The notes below the pieces were generated by a model. The model did not search any database, had not been told where the DNA came from, and saw only the letters and a program-made list of their open reading frames with translations. A DNA stretch of 64,000 nucleotides, taken from NCBI RefSeq assembly GCF_000384295.1, contig NZ_KB913037.1, forward strand, positions 6,286,593 to 6,350,592. Reading direction: 5' to 3'. A program made the position numbers and the translations under genes. Origin of the DNA: Amycolatopsis balhimycina FH 1894. Its GTDB lineage: Bacteria; Actinomycetota; Actinomycetes; Mycobacteriales; Pseudonocardiaceae. Below are positions 42,274 to 50,784 of the stretch, one piece after another; position 1 is the stretch's first letter; every line of letters begins with the position of its first letter.

Positions 42274-43452
42274 GTGGACCGGGTGAAGCAGGACGCGCGA
42301 GGCGAAGATCGGCGCGCGCCCCATCGCGCGTCGGCCCGCCGGACGCCGGCCACCGGAGACCACACCGACCACCCCCGCACCGGGCAGTACCGCCCGTCGA
42401 AGACGCCGGCCCCGCGCGCCGACGAAGACCGCTACCGCCCGGGTGGGCGGCGGACCAGCGCCGAGCCGCTGAGCGCGTCGTGGAAGCCGCAGGTCCCGGA
42501 CAAGCCGGAGCGGGAGCAGGACCCGCCGCCGAAGTCCGGCCTCACGAAGCTCACCAAGACCTACGGCTGGCGCGTCTACGCCCTGCCGATCCTGGTCGTG
42601 CTGACCGCGCTCGTCGTGGTCAACACCGCCACCAGTCCGGCCCAGCCGATCGCCGAGCAGGGCGGCACCGGCGGCGCCGCCGCGTCCGGCGTCGAGTCGG
42701 CGGGTGGCGACGGCTCCGGCGGCGCCATCGACGGCAACGGCGAGCAGGCCATCCCGGAGAACCCGGCCACGCCGGTCGACCTCAAGGTGCCGACCGCGGA
42801 CCTGCCGAACGGCATCCCGTTCACCCAGGCCGGCACCGGCCAGTGGCACGTCGTCCCGGGCACCGGCCCGAAGATCGGCACCGGAAAGCTGTACACGTAC
42901 ACCGTCGAGGTCGAGGACGGCATCGACCCGTCGAGCTACGCCGGTGACGACGCCTTCGCCTCGGCCGTCCAGGGCACCCTGTCGAACCCCACCCAGGGCT
43001 GGACCTGGGACGGCAAGATCGCGTTCCAGCGGGTGGACGGCAACTTCCCGAACCCGTCGTTCAAGGTGAGCCTCACCACGCCGGAGACCACCCACCGGCC
43101 GGACGCCTGCGGCTTCCAGATCAAGTTCGAGGCCTCCTGCTACCGCAAGAGCCTCGGCCGGGTGCTGATCAACCTGGCCCGCTGGGTGCGCGGCGCGAAG
43201 GCGTACGGCCCCGACATGACCGGGTACCGGCAGTACGCCATCAACCACGAGGTCGGGCACGCCCTGGGTAACCAGCACGTCGGCTGCGGCGGCAACGACC
43301 AGCCGGCGCCGGTGATGATGCAGCAGTCGTTCGGCGTCAACGACGACTACGTGTCGATGCTCAACGACATCCCCGGCGGCGACAAGGGCAAGGTGGCCAA
43401 GGACGGCCGCATCTGCAAGACCAATTCCTGGCCGAACCCCACGCCCCAGTAG
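42274..43452 (+). CDS. DUF3152 membrane-anchored metalloprotease-like protein (Rv3207c-like)
   Basis: About 392 residues. A basic, disordered N-terminus (first 90 residues) leads to one membrane helix (VYALPILVVLTALVVVNTAT), a Gly/Ser-rich linker and the DUF3152 domain. The zinc motif HEVGHALGNQH at residues 325-335 is the HExxHxxGxxH pattern of metzincins; Cys in DACGFQIKFEASC and VGCGGND may pair. The enzyme is expected outside the membrane. GTG 42274 is preferred; GTG 42283 is possible. The ribosome site is weak. Orthologues are conserved next to MoeZ in mycobacteria. The substrate is unknown. Confidence 0.85.
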   Translation: MDRVKQDARGEDRRAPHRASARRTPATGDHTDHPRTGQYRPSKTPAPRADEDRYRPGGRRTSAEPLSASWKPQVPDKPEREQDPPPKSGLTKLTKTYGWRVYALPILVVLTALVVVNTATSPAQPIAEQGGTGGAAASGVESAGGDGSGGAIDGNGEQAIPENPATPVDLKVPTADLPNGIPFTQAGTGQWHVVPGTGPKIGTGKLYTYTVEVEDGIDPSSYAGDDAFASAVQGTLSNPTQGWTWDGKIAFQRVDGNFPNPSFKVSLTTPETTHRPDACGFQIKFEASCYRKSLGRVLINLARWVRGAKAYGPDMTGYRQYAINHEVGHALGNQHVGCGGNDQPAPVMMQQSFGVNDDYVSMLNDIPGGDKGKVAKDGRICKTNSWPNPTPQ

Positions 43453-43540
43453 TTCCCAGCATCTGGACCTGGGAAGGCTTATTTGCCCGCGCGCGTTGTG
43501 CATAGTGGGATGGACGCGATCCGCGCGAGATGGAGGACCC

Positions 43541-44716
43541 ATGTCAGCACTGCCGCCGCTCGTCGAGCCGGCTGCCGAGCTCACCAAGGAAGAGGTGGCC
43601 CGGTACAGCCGTCACCTGATCATCCCGGACGTCGGGGTGCCCGGGCAGAAGCGGCTGAAGAACGCGAAGGTCCTAGTCATCGGCGCCGGCGGGCTCGGCA
43701 GCCCCGCGCTGCTGTACCTGGCCGCCGCCGGGGTCGGCACGCTCGGCATCGTCGACTTCGACGTCGTCGACGAGTCGAACCTGCAGCGCCAGGTCATCCA
43801 CGGCCAGTCCGACGTCGGCAAGCTCAAGGCCGCGTCCGCGCAGGAGTCGATCGCGGAGATCAACCCGCTGGTCAAGGTGCACCTGCACACCGACCGGCTG
43901 GACTCGTCGAACGCGCTCGAGATCTTCGAGCAGTACGACCTGATCGTCGACGGCACCGACAACTTCGCCACGCGCTACCTGGTCAACGACGCCGCGGTGC
44001 TGCTGGGCAAGCCGTACGTCTGGGGTTCGATCTTCCGGTTCGAGGGCCAGGTCAGCGTGTTCTGGGAGGACGCGCCGAACGGCAAGGGCCTCAACTACCG
44101 CGACCTCTACCCGGAGCCGCCGCCCCCGGGCATGGTCCCCTCCTGCGCCGAGGGTGGCGTGCTGGGCGTGCTGTGCGCGTCCATCGGCTCGATCATGGTG
44201 ACCGAGGCGATCAAGCTCCTCACCGGCATCGGCGAGCCGCTGCTCGGCCGCCTGATCAGCTACGACGCGCTGGACATGAAGTACCGCGAGGTCAAGATCC
44301 GCAAGGACCCGGACACCCCGAAGATCACCGAGCTGATCGACTACGAGGCGTTCTGCGGTGTCGTGTCGGACGAGGCCGCGCAGGCGGCGTCGGGCAGCAC
44401 CATCACCCCGGCGGAGCTCAAGGCCAAGTTCGACAGCGGCGAGAACTTCGCGCTGATCGACGTCCGCGAGCCGCACGAGTACGAGATCGTCAACATCAAG
44501 GGCGCGACGCTGATCCCGAAGGACCGCATCCTCTCGGGCGAGGCGCTGGCGGAGCTGCCGCAGGACAAGCCGATCGTGCTGCACTGCAAGTCGGGCGCAC
44601 GGTCCGCGGAGGCGCTCGCCGCGCTGCACGCGGCCGGCTTCAAGGACGCGACCCACCTCGGCGGCGGCGTGCTCGCCTGGGCGAAGCAGATCGACCCGAG
44701 CCTGCCGACCTACTGA
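43541..44716 (+). CDS. moeZ: MoeZ: adenylyltransferase-sulfurtransferase (ThiF + rhodanese)
   Basis: A 391-residue fusion of a ThiF/MoeB domain (about 20-270) and a rhodanese domain (about 290-385). The ATP loop is VLVIGAGGLGSPALLYLAAA, with the Asp in VDFDVVDESNLQRQ. A catalytic Cys is in MVPSCAEGG, and the rhodanese active-site Cys in IVLHCKSGARSAEAL. The MoeB-type zinc CxxC pairs are absent, as is usual for actinobacterial MoeZ. MoeZ activates MoaD2 and other ubiquitin-like sulphur carriers for molybdopterin and thioamide or cysteine synthesis. ATG 43541 follows GGAGG. A class I palindrome follows the stop. Confidence 0.92.
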   Translation: MSALPPLVEPAAELTKEEVARYSRHLIIPDVGVPGQKRLKNAKVLVIGAGGLGSPALLYLAAAGVGTLGIVDFDVVDESNLQRQVIHGQSDVGKLKAASAQESIAEINPLVKVHLHTDRLDSSNALEIFEQYDLIVDGTDNFATRYLVNDAAVLLGKPYVWGSIFRFEGQVSVFWEDAPNGKGLNYRDLYPEPPPPGMVPSCAEGGVLGVLCASIGSIMVTEAIKLLTGIGEPLLGRLISYDALDMKYREVKIRKDPDTPKITELIDYEAFCGVVSDEAAQAASGSTITPAELKAKFDSGENFALIDVREPHEYEIVNIKGATLIPKDRILSGEALAELPQDKPIVLHCKSGARSAEALAALHAAGFKDATHLGGGVLAWAKQIDPSLPTY

Positions 44717-44728
44717 CAGTGGTAGTTC

Positions 44729-44775
44729 GTGAAGGCCACCTTGAGGAACTTAGAGTTCCTGAAGGTGGCCTTCAT
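44729..44775. repeat. Palindromic repeat, class I (copy D), degenerate
   Basis: The left arm matches copy B exactly (GTGAAGGCCACCTTGAGG then AACTT); the right arm has substitutions near the centre and at the end (TTCCTGAAGGTGGCCTTCAT). It lies 12 bases behind moeZ, before the TIGR02569 gene on the same strand. Confidence 0.8.
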
Positions 44776-44858
44776 GGCATTTCGGGCGCTCGGCAAAACC
44801 GTGCGTGACCAGCGCGTCTTCTCGATCGGGGAACACCCGGCCGGGTAACGTCACGGCC

Positions 44859-45656
44859 GTGCGGTCAACCCTCGAACGTCCTCCGGCGCACGTCTGCGCG
44901 GCCTTCGGCGGCCCGGCCGACGGCGGCGAACGCCTGCCGGACTCGACGGCGTGGCGCTGCGGCGACCTCGTGCTCAAGCCGGTCACGGACAAGGTCAGGA
45001 CACTGTGGACCGCCCACGCGCTCGACTACGTCCGCGAGCCGGGCCTGCGGGTCGCGAAGCCGGTCCGGTCCACCGACGGCCGCTGGATCGTCGGCGGCTG
45101 GACGGCGTCGCGGTTCGTCCCCGGCACGCCCGAGCACCGCGGTGACGCGTCGGTGCTGGCGGCGGTGAAGCTGCACCGGGCCACCACCGGCCTGCCGCGG
45201 CCGGGCTTCCTCGACGCACGCACCGACGTCGACGCGGTCGCCGACCGCGTCGCCTGGGAGGAATTCGAGGTCCCTCTGGAAGAGACGAAGGGCGGCCGCT
45301 GGTTCGAGGTCCTCGCCGGCGCCCGTCGCTCGATCCGGCTGCCCGCGCAGGTGGCCCACGGCGAGTTGCTGGCCGGGCTGCTGTTCGACGGCGACGACAT
45401 CCCCGGCGTCGTCGACTTCGTGCCGTACTACCGGCCGGGCGAGTACGGCGCGGCGATCGTCGCGGTCGACGCGCTCGCCTGGGGCGGAGCGGGCCGCGAC
45501 CTCCTGGAGCGCTGGGCGCACCTGCCGGAGTGGCCGCAGCTGCTGCTGCGCGCGGTGCTGTTCCGGCTTGCGTCCAACGCGCTGAACCCGCGTTCGACGC
45601 AGGCCTCACTGGACGGCTTGCGTGCCGCGGCGCGTGAGGTGTCCGGCGTCCTGTGA
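44859..45656 (+). CDS. TIGR02569-family protein (Rv3205c-like)
   Basis: A 265-residue protein resembling Rv3205c and the TIGR02569 group, with a kinase-like fold trace: VCAAFGGPADGGERLPDSTA, DLVLKPVTDKVRTLWTAHAL (Lys), VAHGELLAGLLFDGD and GVVDFVPYYRPGEYGAAIVA (a DxxP-like metal site), then a helical C-terminus. This looks like an aminoglycoside-phosphotransferase-type fold with degenerate catalytic residues. Function is unknown. GTG 44859 was chosen. It is the last gene of the conserved block before the nitrate operon. Confidence 0.78.
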   Translation: MRSTLERPPAHVCAAFGGPADGGERLPDSTAWRCGDLVLKPVTDKVRTLWTAHALDYVREPGLRVAKPVRSTDGRWIVGGWTASRFVPGTPEHRGDASVLAAVKLHRATTGLPRPGFLDARTDVDAVADRVAWEEFEVPLEETKGGRWFEVLAGARRSIRLPAQVAHGELLAGLLFDGDDIPGVVDFVPYYRPGEYGAAIVAVDALAWGGAGRDLLERWAHLPEWPQLLLRAVLFRLASNALNPRSTQASLDGLRAAAREVSGVL

Positions 45657-45817
45657 GGCGCTGTCACACCAGTGTGGACGACACGCGTACCTGGATGGAC
45701 GACACGGTGTTCGGCCGCTTGTGACCGGCGTCGCACCGATCGCGCGTCATGTCGGTTTTGGCCCACTGACCTCCCGAGTCCCGGCAGGTGGACGGCGATC
45801 TCACCGGCCGGGCGCCG

Positions 45818-45870
45818 GAAACATCGCCGCAATGTCAACTGCCTGAAACATTCGGTCGAATCCGGTTAAC
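45818..45870 (+). promoter_or_regulatory. Candidate GlnR-binding boxes upstream of the nitrate operon
   Basis: In the 263-bp gap 45657-45919, GAAAC elements at 45818 and 45845, GTCAAC at 45834 and GTTAAC at 45865 are spaced by about 11 bases, similar to the GTnAC-N6-GAAAC boxes recognised by the nitrogen regulator GlnR. The region is AT-rich relative to its surroundings. GAGGAGG before ATG 45920 is the ribosome site. The rest of the gap holds no gene. Confidence 0.45.
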
Positions 45871-45919
45871 ACGGCCTCCTTAGCGTCAGGGGAACCCCGA
45901 GACGCCGAGGAGGTGCCCG

Positions 45920-47968
45920 ATGCCGCAGGTCGAGACCCACTGCCCGTACTGCGCGCTGCAGTGCGGGATGAGCCTCGAGGGCACCCGCGTGACGCCGCGG
46001 GACTTCCCGGTGAACGCGGGTGGCCTGTGCCAGAAGGGCTGGACCTCCGGCAGCCTGCTCACCTCCCCGAAGCGGCTGACCACCCCGATGATCCGGGTGG
46101 ACGGCGCACTCGAGCCCGTCAGCTGGGACTTCGCGCTCGACCACGTCGCTCGCCGGCTCGTCGAAATCCGCGAAAACCACGGCCCGGACGCCACCGCGAT
46201 CTTCGGTGGCGGCGGGCTGACCAACGAGAAGGCGTACCTGCTCGGCAAGTTCGCCCGCGTCGCGCTCGGGACCTCGCAGATCGACTACAACGGCCGGTTC
46301 TGCATGTCCTCGGCCGCCGCCGCGGGGATCAAGGCCTTCGGGGCCGACCGCGGGATGCCTTTCCCCGTAACGGATCTGAAGAACGCCGACGTCGTGCTGC
46401 TCGCCGGGGCGAACCCGGCCGAGACGATGCCGCCGTTCATCCAGCACCTGCGCGGTACCGACCTCATCGTCGTCGATCCGCGGCGCACCCCGACCGCCGA
46501 GCTGGCGAGCCTGCACCTGGCGCCCGCGCCGGGCACGGACCTCGCGCTGGCGCTGGGCATCCTGCACGCCGTCGTCGCCGACGGCCACCTCGAACAGTCC
46601 TATGTGGACGATCGGACGAGCGGGTTCGAAGAGATGTGGCGGATCGCCGCGAGCTGGTGGCCGGAACGCGCCGAGCGCGTCACCGGCGTCTCGGCCGCCG
46701 ACATGCGCCTCGCCGCGGCGAAGCTCGCCGGCGCGCGCAACGCCTACATCCTCACCGCTCGCGGAACCGAGCAGCACGCCACCGGCACCGCGACCGTCGG
46801 CGCCTGGATCAACCTCGCGCTTTCCCTCGGCCTGCCGGGCCGGAACGGCTCCGGTTACGGCTGCCTCACCGGGCAGGGCAACGGCCAGGGCGGCCGCGAA
46901 CACGGCCAGAAGGCCGACCAGCTGCCCGGGTACCGCAAGCTCGACGACCCGGCCGCGCGCGAGTACGTCGCCGGTGTGTGGGGTGTCGACGCGGACAGCC
47001 TGCCCGGCCCCGGCCGTTCGGCGACCGAGCTGCTCGAAGCGCTCGGGCAGGAGAACGGCCCGAAGGCGCTGATGGTGTTCGGCAGCAACGTGGTCGTCTC
47101 GGCGCCGCGCTCGCAGCGCGTCCAGGAGCGGCTGGCTGCCCTGGATCTCCTGGTCGTCGCGGACTTCGTGCTGTCGGAGACCGCGGCGATGGCCGACGTC
47201 GTCCTGCCGGTGACCCAGTGGGCCGAGGAGCACGGCACTCTCACCAACCTCGAAGGCCGGATCCTGCTGCGGCGCAAGGCCCTGGACGCGCCGCCGGGCG
47301 TCCGGTCCGATCTGGACGTCCTCAACGGGCTCGCCGAGCGGCTCGGCCAGCCGGACGGCCGCTTCCCCACCGACGCCGAGACGGTGTTCGAGGAGCTGCG
47401 GATCGCGTCGAAGGGCGGGATCGCCGACTATTCCGGCGTCAGCTACGACCGGTTGCGCGCGGGCGAGGCGCTGCACTGGCCGGTGCCGGAGAACGATCAC
47501 CCCGGCACCCCGCGGATGTTCCTCGAGTCGTTCGCCCACCCCGACGGCCGCGCGCGGTTCGTGCCGGTCGAGCACACCGGCCCGGCCGAGGTGCCGGACG
47601 ACGAGTTCCCCTTGCAGGCCACCACCGGCCGCGTGCTCCAGCACTACCAGTCGGGCGCGCAGACCCGGCTGATCGGCGAGCTCAACGACGTCGTGCCGGA
47701 GGTGTTCGTCGAGGTCCACCCGGACACCGCCAAGCGCGCCGGCCTCGAAGAAGGTGACCCCGCGAGGATCCGGTCCCGGCGTGGCGAGACCGTCGCGAAG
47801 GTGCGGTTCGTCCAGAGTCTCAAGCCCGATCTGGTCTTCCTGCCGTTCCACTTCCCCGGTGAGCAGCGCGCCAACCTGTTCACCAACCCGGCGCTCGACC
47901 CGGTCAGCCGGATGCCGGAGTTCAAGGTGTGTGCCGTTGCCCTGTCTACTGTGGATGGTGCCGCATGA
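45920..47968 (+). CDS. Assimilatory nitrate reductase, molybdopterin catalytic subunit
   Basis: A 682-residue bis-MGD oxidoreductase of the Nas/NarB type. An N-terminal [4Fe-4S] motif C8-x2-C11-x3-C15...C37 (HCPYCALQCG, GGLCQKG) leads into the molybdopterin domains: DYNGRFCMSSAAAAGIKAFG (Mo-Cys ligand candidate), VLLAGANPAETMPPFIQHLR, ILTARGTEQHATGT, and a C-terminal MGD domain with TTGRVLQHYQSGAQTRLIGE. It reduces nitrate to nitrite in the cytosol. Electrons come from the FAD protein encoded next, which overlaps it (ATGA). The order matches the nas operon of A. mediterranei as recalled. Confidence 0.92.
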   Translation: MPQVETHCPYCALQCGMSLEGTRVTPRDFPVNAGGLCQKGWTSGSLLTSPKRLTTPMIRVDGALEPVSWDFALDHVARRLVEIRENHGPDATAIFGGGGLTNEKAYLLGKFARVALGTSQIDYNGRFCMSSAAAAGIKAFGADRGMPFPVTDLKNADVVLLAGANPAETMPPFIQHLRGTDLIVVDPRRTPTAELASLHLAPAPGTDLALALGILHAVVADGHLEQSYVDDRTSGFEEMWRIAASWWPERAERVTGVSAADMRLAAAKLAGARNAYILTARGTEQHATGTATVGAWINLALSLGLPGRNGSGYGCLTGQGNGQGGREHGQKADQLPGYRKLDDPAAREYVAGVWGVDADSLPGPGRSATELLEALGQENGPKALMVFGSNVVVSAPRSQRVQERLAALDLLVVADFVLSETAAMADVVLPVTQWAEEHGTLTNLEGRILLRRKALDAPPGVRSDLDVLNGLAERLGQPDGRFPTDAETVFEELRIASKGGIADYSGVSYDRLRAGEALHWPVPENDHPGTPRMFLESFAHPDGRARFVPVEHTGPAEVPDDEFPLQATTGRVLQHYQSGAQTRLIGELNDVVPEVFVEVHPDTAKRAGLEEGDPARIRSRRGETVAKVRFVQSLKPDLVFLPFHFPGEQRANLFTNPALDPVSRMPEFKVCAVALSTVDGAA

Positions 47969-49392
47969 GTCCCCGTGAAGTCGTGATCGTCGGGTACGGC
48001 ATGGCCGGTGCCCGGCTGGCCGACGAGATCCGCCGCCGCGACCCGATCGCCGAACGCGTCCGGCTGACCGTGCTCGGTGCCGAGAAGCACGCCGCCTACA
48101 ACCGGGTGCTGCTGTCCGCCGTCGTCGCGGGCGGGATGAGCGCCGAAAGCGTCCGCCTGCACGACGACGAGTGGGCCCAGCGGCACAACATCGACCTGCG
48201 GCTCGGCGTCGACGTCGCCCGCATCGACCGCGAGAAGCGCTGTGTCGAACTCGGCGACGGGGCATGCGTGGACTATGACGCGCTCGTGCTCGCCACCGGC
48301 GCCAACCCGTGGATCCCGCCGGTCGAAGGCCTCGAAGCGGGCCCCGGCGTGGTCGCGTTCCGCAGCCTCGACGACTGCGCCAAGATCCTCGACGCCGCCC
48401 GTTTCGGCGCGCCGGTCGCGGTGCTCGGCGGCGGGCTGCTCGGCCTCGAAGCCGCCCGCGGCCTGGCCGGGCGCGGCAACCAGGTGACCGTCGTGCACCC
48501 GCTGGGGCACGTCATGGAACGCCAGCTCGACCCGGCCGCCGGGCACGTGCTGGCCCGGCAGCTCACCGACATGGGCGTGACGTTCAAGTTCGGCGCCACC
48601 GCCGCCCGCTACCTGCCCGGCGACGGGCTCAAGCTCGACGACGGCACCCTCGTCCCGGCCGACCTGGTCGTCGTCGCCGCCGGCGTCCGCGCCGAGACGC
48701 GCCTGGCCGTGGAAGCCGGCCTGGACGTCGACGGGGCGATCGTCGTGGACGACACGCTGCGCACCAGCGACGGCCGCATCCACGCCCTCGGCGACTGCGC
48801 CCGTCACCCCGGTGCGCCGGCCGGGCTGATCCAGCCCGCGTGGGAGCAGGCGTCCGTGCTGGCCGACGTCCTGACCGGCACGAACGCGGCCGCCCGCTAC
48901 CGCGGTACGACGGCCGTCACCCGGCTCAAGGCCCGCGGCATCGACCTCGCCGCGCTGGGCGAGACCCAGCTGCAGGCCGGTGACGCCGACGTCGAGGTGC
49001 TGACGTTCAACGATCCCACCGGCGGCCGGTACGGCAAGCTCGTCGTCCGCGAAAACCGCGTCACCGGGGCGATCCTGCTCGGCCTGCCCGACGCGGCCGC
49101 GACGATCACCCAGTTCCACGACCGCGGCACGCTGCTGCCCGACGACCGGCTCGCCGTCCTGCTGGGCCGCGCGCTGCCCACCGGCTCCACCCCGGCGGCG
49201 AGCCCGGCCGACCTGCCCGCGGCGGCGGTGATCTGCCGCTGCAACAACGTCACCAAGGGCCGGCTGATCGAAGCCTGGAAGGCCGGAGCCACCGACACAC
49301 CCGCACTGGCGCGGGCCACGCGAGCCACGACGGGATGCGGCGGGTGCACCGACACCGTCGGCGGCATCGCGAACTGGCTCGCCGCGCAATGA
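47965..49392 (+). CDS. Nitrate reductase flavoprotein with BFD-type [2Fe-2S] domain
   Basis: A 475-residue FAD/NAD(P)-dependent oxidoreductase. FAD site VVIVGYGMAGARLADEIRRR; NAD site PVAVLGGGLLGLEAARGLAG; second FAD motif HALGDCARHPGAP. A C-terminal BFD domain, from about residue 422, has C-R-C-N-N-V and C-G-G-C, ligating a [2Fe-2S] cluster. The layout equals the N-terminal half of NirB without the sirohaem part, a typical electron-transfer partner for assimilatory nitrate reductase. The ATG overlaps the nitrate reductase stop; the stop overlaps the transporter region. Confidence 0.9.
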   Translation: MSPREVVIVGYGMAGARLADEIRRRDPIAERVRLTVLGAEKHAAYNRVLLSAVVAGGMSAESVRLHDDEWAQRHNIDLRLGVDVARIDREKRCVELGDGACVDYDALVLATGANPWIPPVEGLEAGPGVVAFRSLDDCAKILDAARFGAPVAVLGGGLLGLEAARGLAGRGNQVTVVHPLGHVMERQLDPAAGHVLARQLTDMGVTFKFGATAARYLPGDGLKLDDGTLVPADLVVVAAGVRAETRLAVEAGLDVDGAIVVDDTLRTSDGRIHALGDCARHPGAPAGLIQPAWEQASVLADVLTGTNAAARYRGTTAVTRLKARGIDLAALGETQLQAGDADVEVLTFNDPTGGRYGKLVVRENRVTGAILLGLPDAAATITQFHDRGTLLPDDRLAVLLGRALPTGSTPAASPADLPAAAVICRCNNVTKGRLIEAWKAGATDTPALARATRATTGCGGCTDTVGGIANWLAAQ

Positions 49393-49424
49393 CCACCACG
49401 AACCGCCGCACGAAGGAGAAAGCC

Positions 49425-50783
49425 GTGGCCCACCAAGGAAAGCACTGGATCGAACACTGGGAACCCGAGAACGAGGAGTTCTGGGAATCCACGGGCAAGA
49501 AGATCGCCCGCCGCAACCTCTGGTTCTCGGTCTTCGCCGAGCACATCGGCTTCTCCATCTGGACCCTGTGGTCGGTCATCGTCCTGTTCATGGGCAAGAA
49601 CTACGGTTTCTCCCCCGCTGACAAGTTCCTCCTGGTCTCGACGCCGACGCTGATCGGCGGCCTGATGCGGCTGCCCTACACCTTCGCCGTGGCGAAGTTC
49701 GGCGGCCGCAACTGGACGGTCGTGTCGGCCGTGCTGCTGCTGATCCCGACCACGCTGGCCGCGATCGTGCTGCACCCCGGCACATCGCTCGGCACGTTCC
49801 TGCTGGTCGCGGCCCTCGGCGGCGTCGGCGGCGGCAACTTCGCGTCGTCGATGACGAACATCAACACCTTCTATCCGGAGAAGCACAAGGGCTGGGCACT
49901 GGGCCTCAACGCCGGTGGCGGCAACCTCGGCGTCGCGGCGATCCAGCTGGTCGGCCTTCTGGTGATCGGCACGGCTGGCGCGACCGCGCCGCGGCTGGTG
50001 CTCTACGTCTACATCCCGCTGATCGTGATCGCCGCGGTCTGCGCGTACTTCTACATGGACAACCTCGCCACCGTGAAGGGCGACACCAAGGCGATGCGCG
50101 AGGTCGTCAAGGACCCGCACACCTGGGTGATGTCGTTCCTCTACGTCGGCACGTTCGGCTCGTTCATCGGCTACAGCTTCGCCTTCGGCCTGGTGCTGCA
50201 GAACCAGTTCGGCCGCACCCCGCTGCAGGCGGCCGCGGTCACGTTCCTCGGTCCGCTGCTCGGCTCGATCTCGCGGCCGGCCGGCGGCTGGCTGTCCGAC
50301 CGCATCGGCGGCGGCAAGATCACCTTCTTCACGTTCGTCGGGATGGCGCTGGCGACGGTCGTGCTGATCCTGGCCTCGACGTCGAAGTCGCTGACGCTGT
50401 TCACGGTCGCCTTCATCGTGCTGTTCGTGCTCACCGGCATCGGCAACGGCTCGACGTACAAGATGATCCCGGCCATCTTCCGCGCCAAGGCGAAGGTCGC
50501 CATCGCGAACGGCGCCGAAGAAGCGGCTGAACTGCTCAAGGCGCGGCGCCTGTCCGGCGCGTTGATCGGCCTGGCCGGTGCGATCGGCGCCGAGGGCGGC
50601 CTGTTCATCAACCTGGCCTTCCGGCAGTCGTTCGCCGACGCGAAGAGCGGGGTGCCCGCCTTCATCGGATTCCTGGTCTTCTACGGGCTGTGCTTCGCCG
50701 TCACCTGGGCGGTCTACCTGCGCAAGCCCGCCGAACAGCCCACGAGTGAGCGCGGTCTGGCGCTCGCGGGAGCGGAGGTCTGA
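49425..50783 (+). CDS. narK: NarK/NasA-type nitrate/nitrite MFS transporter
   Basis: About 452 residues with about 12 membrane helices. The soluble N-terminus (HWEPENEEFWESTGKKIARR) is typical of actinobacterial NarK-like transporters. Nitrate-signature motifs are recognisable as ALGGVGGGNFASSMTNINTF and GNGSTYKMIPAIFRAKA. It imports nitrate (and perhaps nitrite). GTG 49425 has a strong AAGGAG 6 bases upstream; an earlier ATG at 49389 overlaps the flavoprotein stop and cannot be excluded. It is third in the operon. Confidence 0.88.
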   Translation: MAHQGKHWIEHWEPENEEFWESTGKKIARRNLWFSVFAEHIGFSIWTLWSVIVLFMGKNYGFSPADKFLLVSTPTLIGGLMRLPYTFAVAKFGGRNWTVVSAVLLLIPTTLAAIVLHPGTSLGTFLLVAALGGVGGGNFASSMTNINTFYPEKHKGWALGLNAGGGNLGVAAIQLVGLLVIGTAGATAPRLVLYVYIPLIVIAAVCAYFYMDNLATVKGDTKAMREVVKDPHTWVMSFLYVGTFGSFIGYSFAFGLVLQNQFGRTPLQAAAVTFLGPLLGSISRPAGGWLSDRIGGGKITFFTFVGMALATVVLILASTSKSLTLFTVAFIVLFVLTGIGNGSTYKMIPAIFRAKAKVAIANGAEEAAELLKARRLSGALIGLAGAIGAEGGLFINLAFRQSFADAKSGVPAFIGFLVFYGLCFAVTWAVYLRKPAEQPTSERGLALAGAEV

Positions 50784-50784
50784 G

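Noticed and set aside
5802..44775. Palindromic repeats as insertion-sequence ends or MITEs
   Set aside because: No transposase, no target duplications flanking the copies that I could recognise, and strict placement behind genes fits terminators better.
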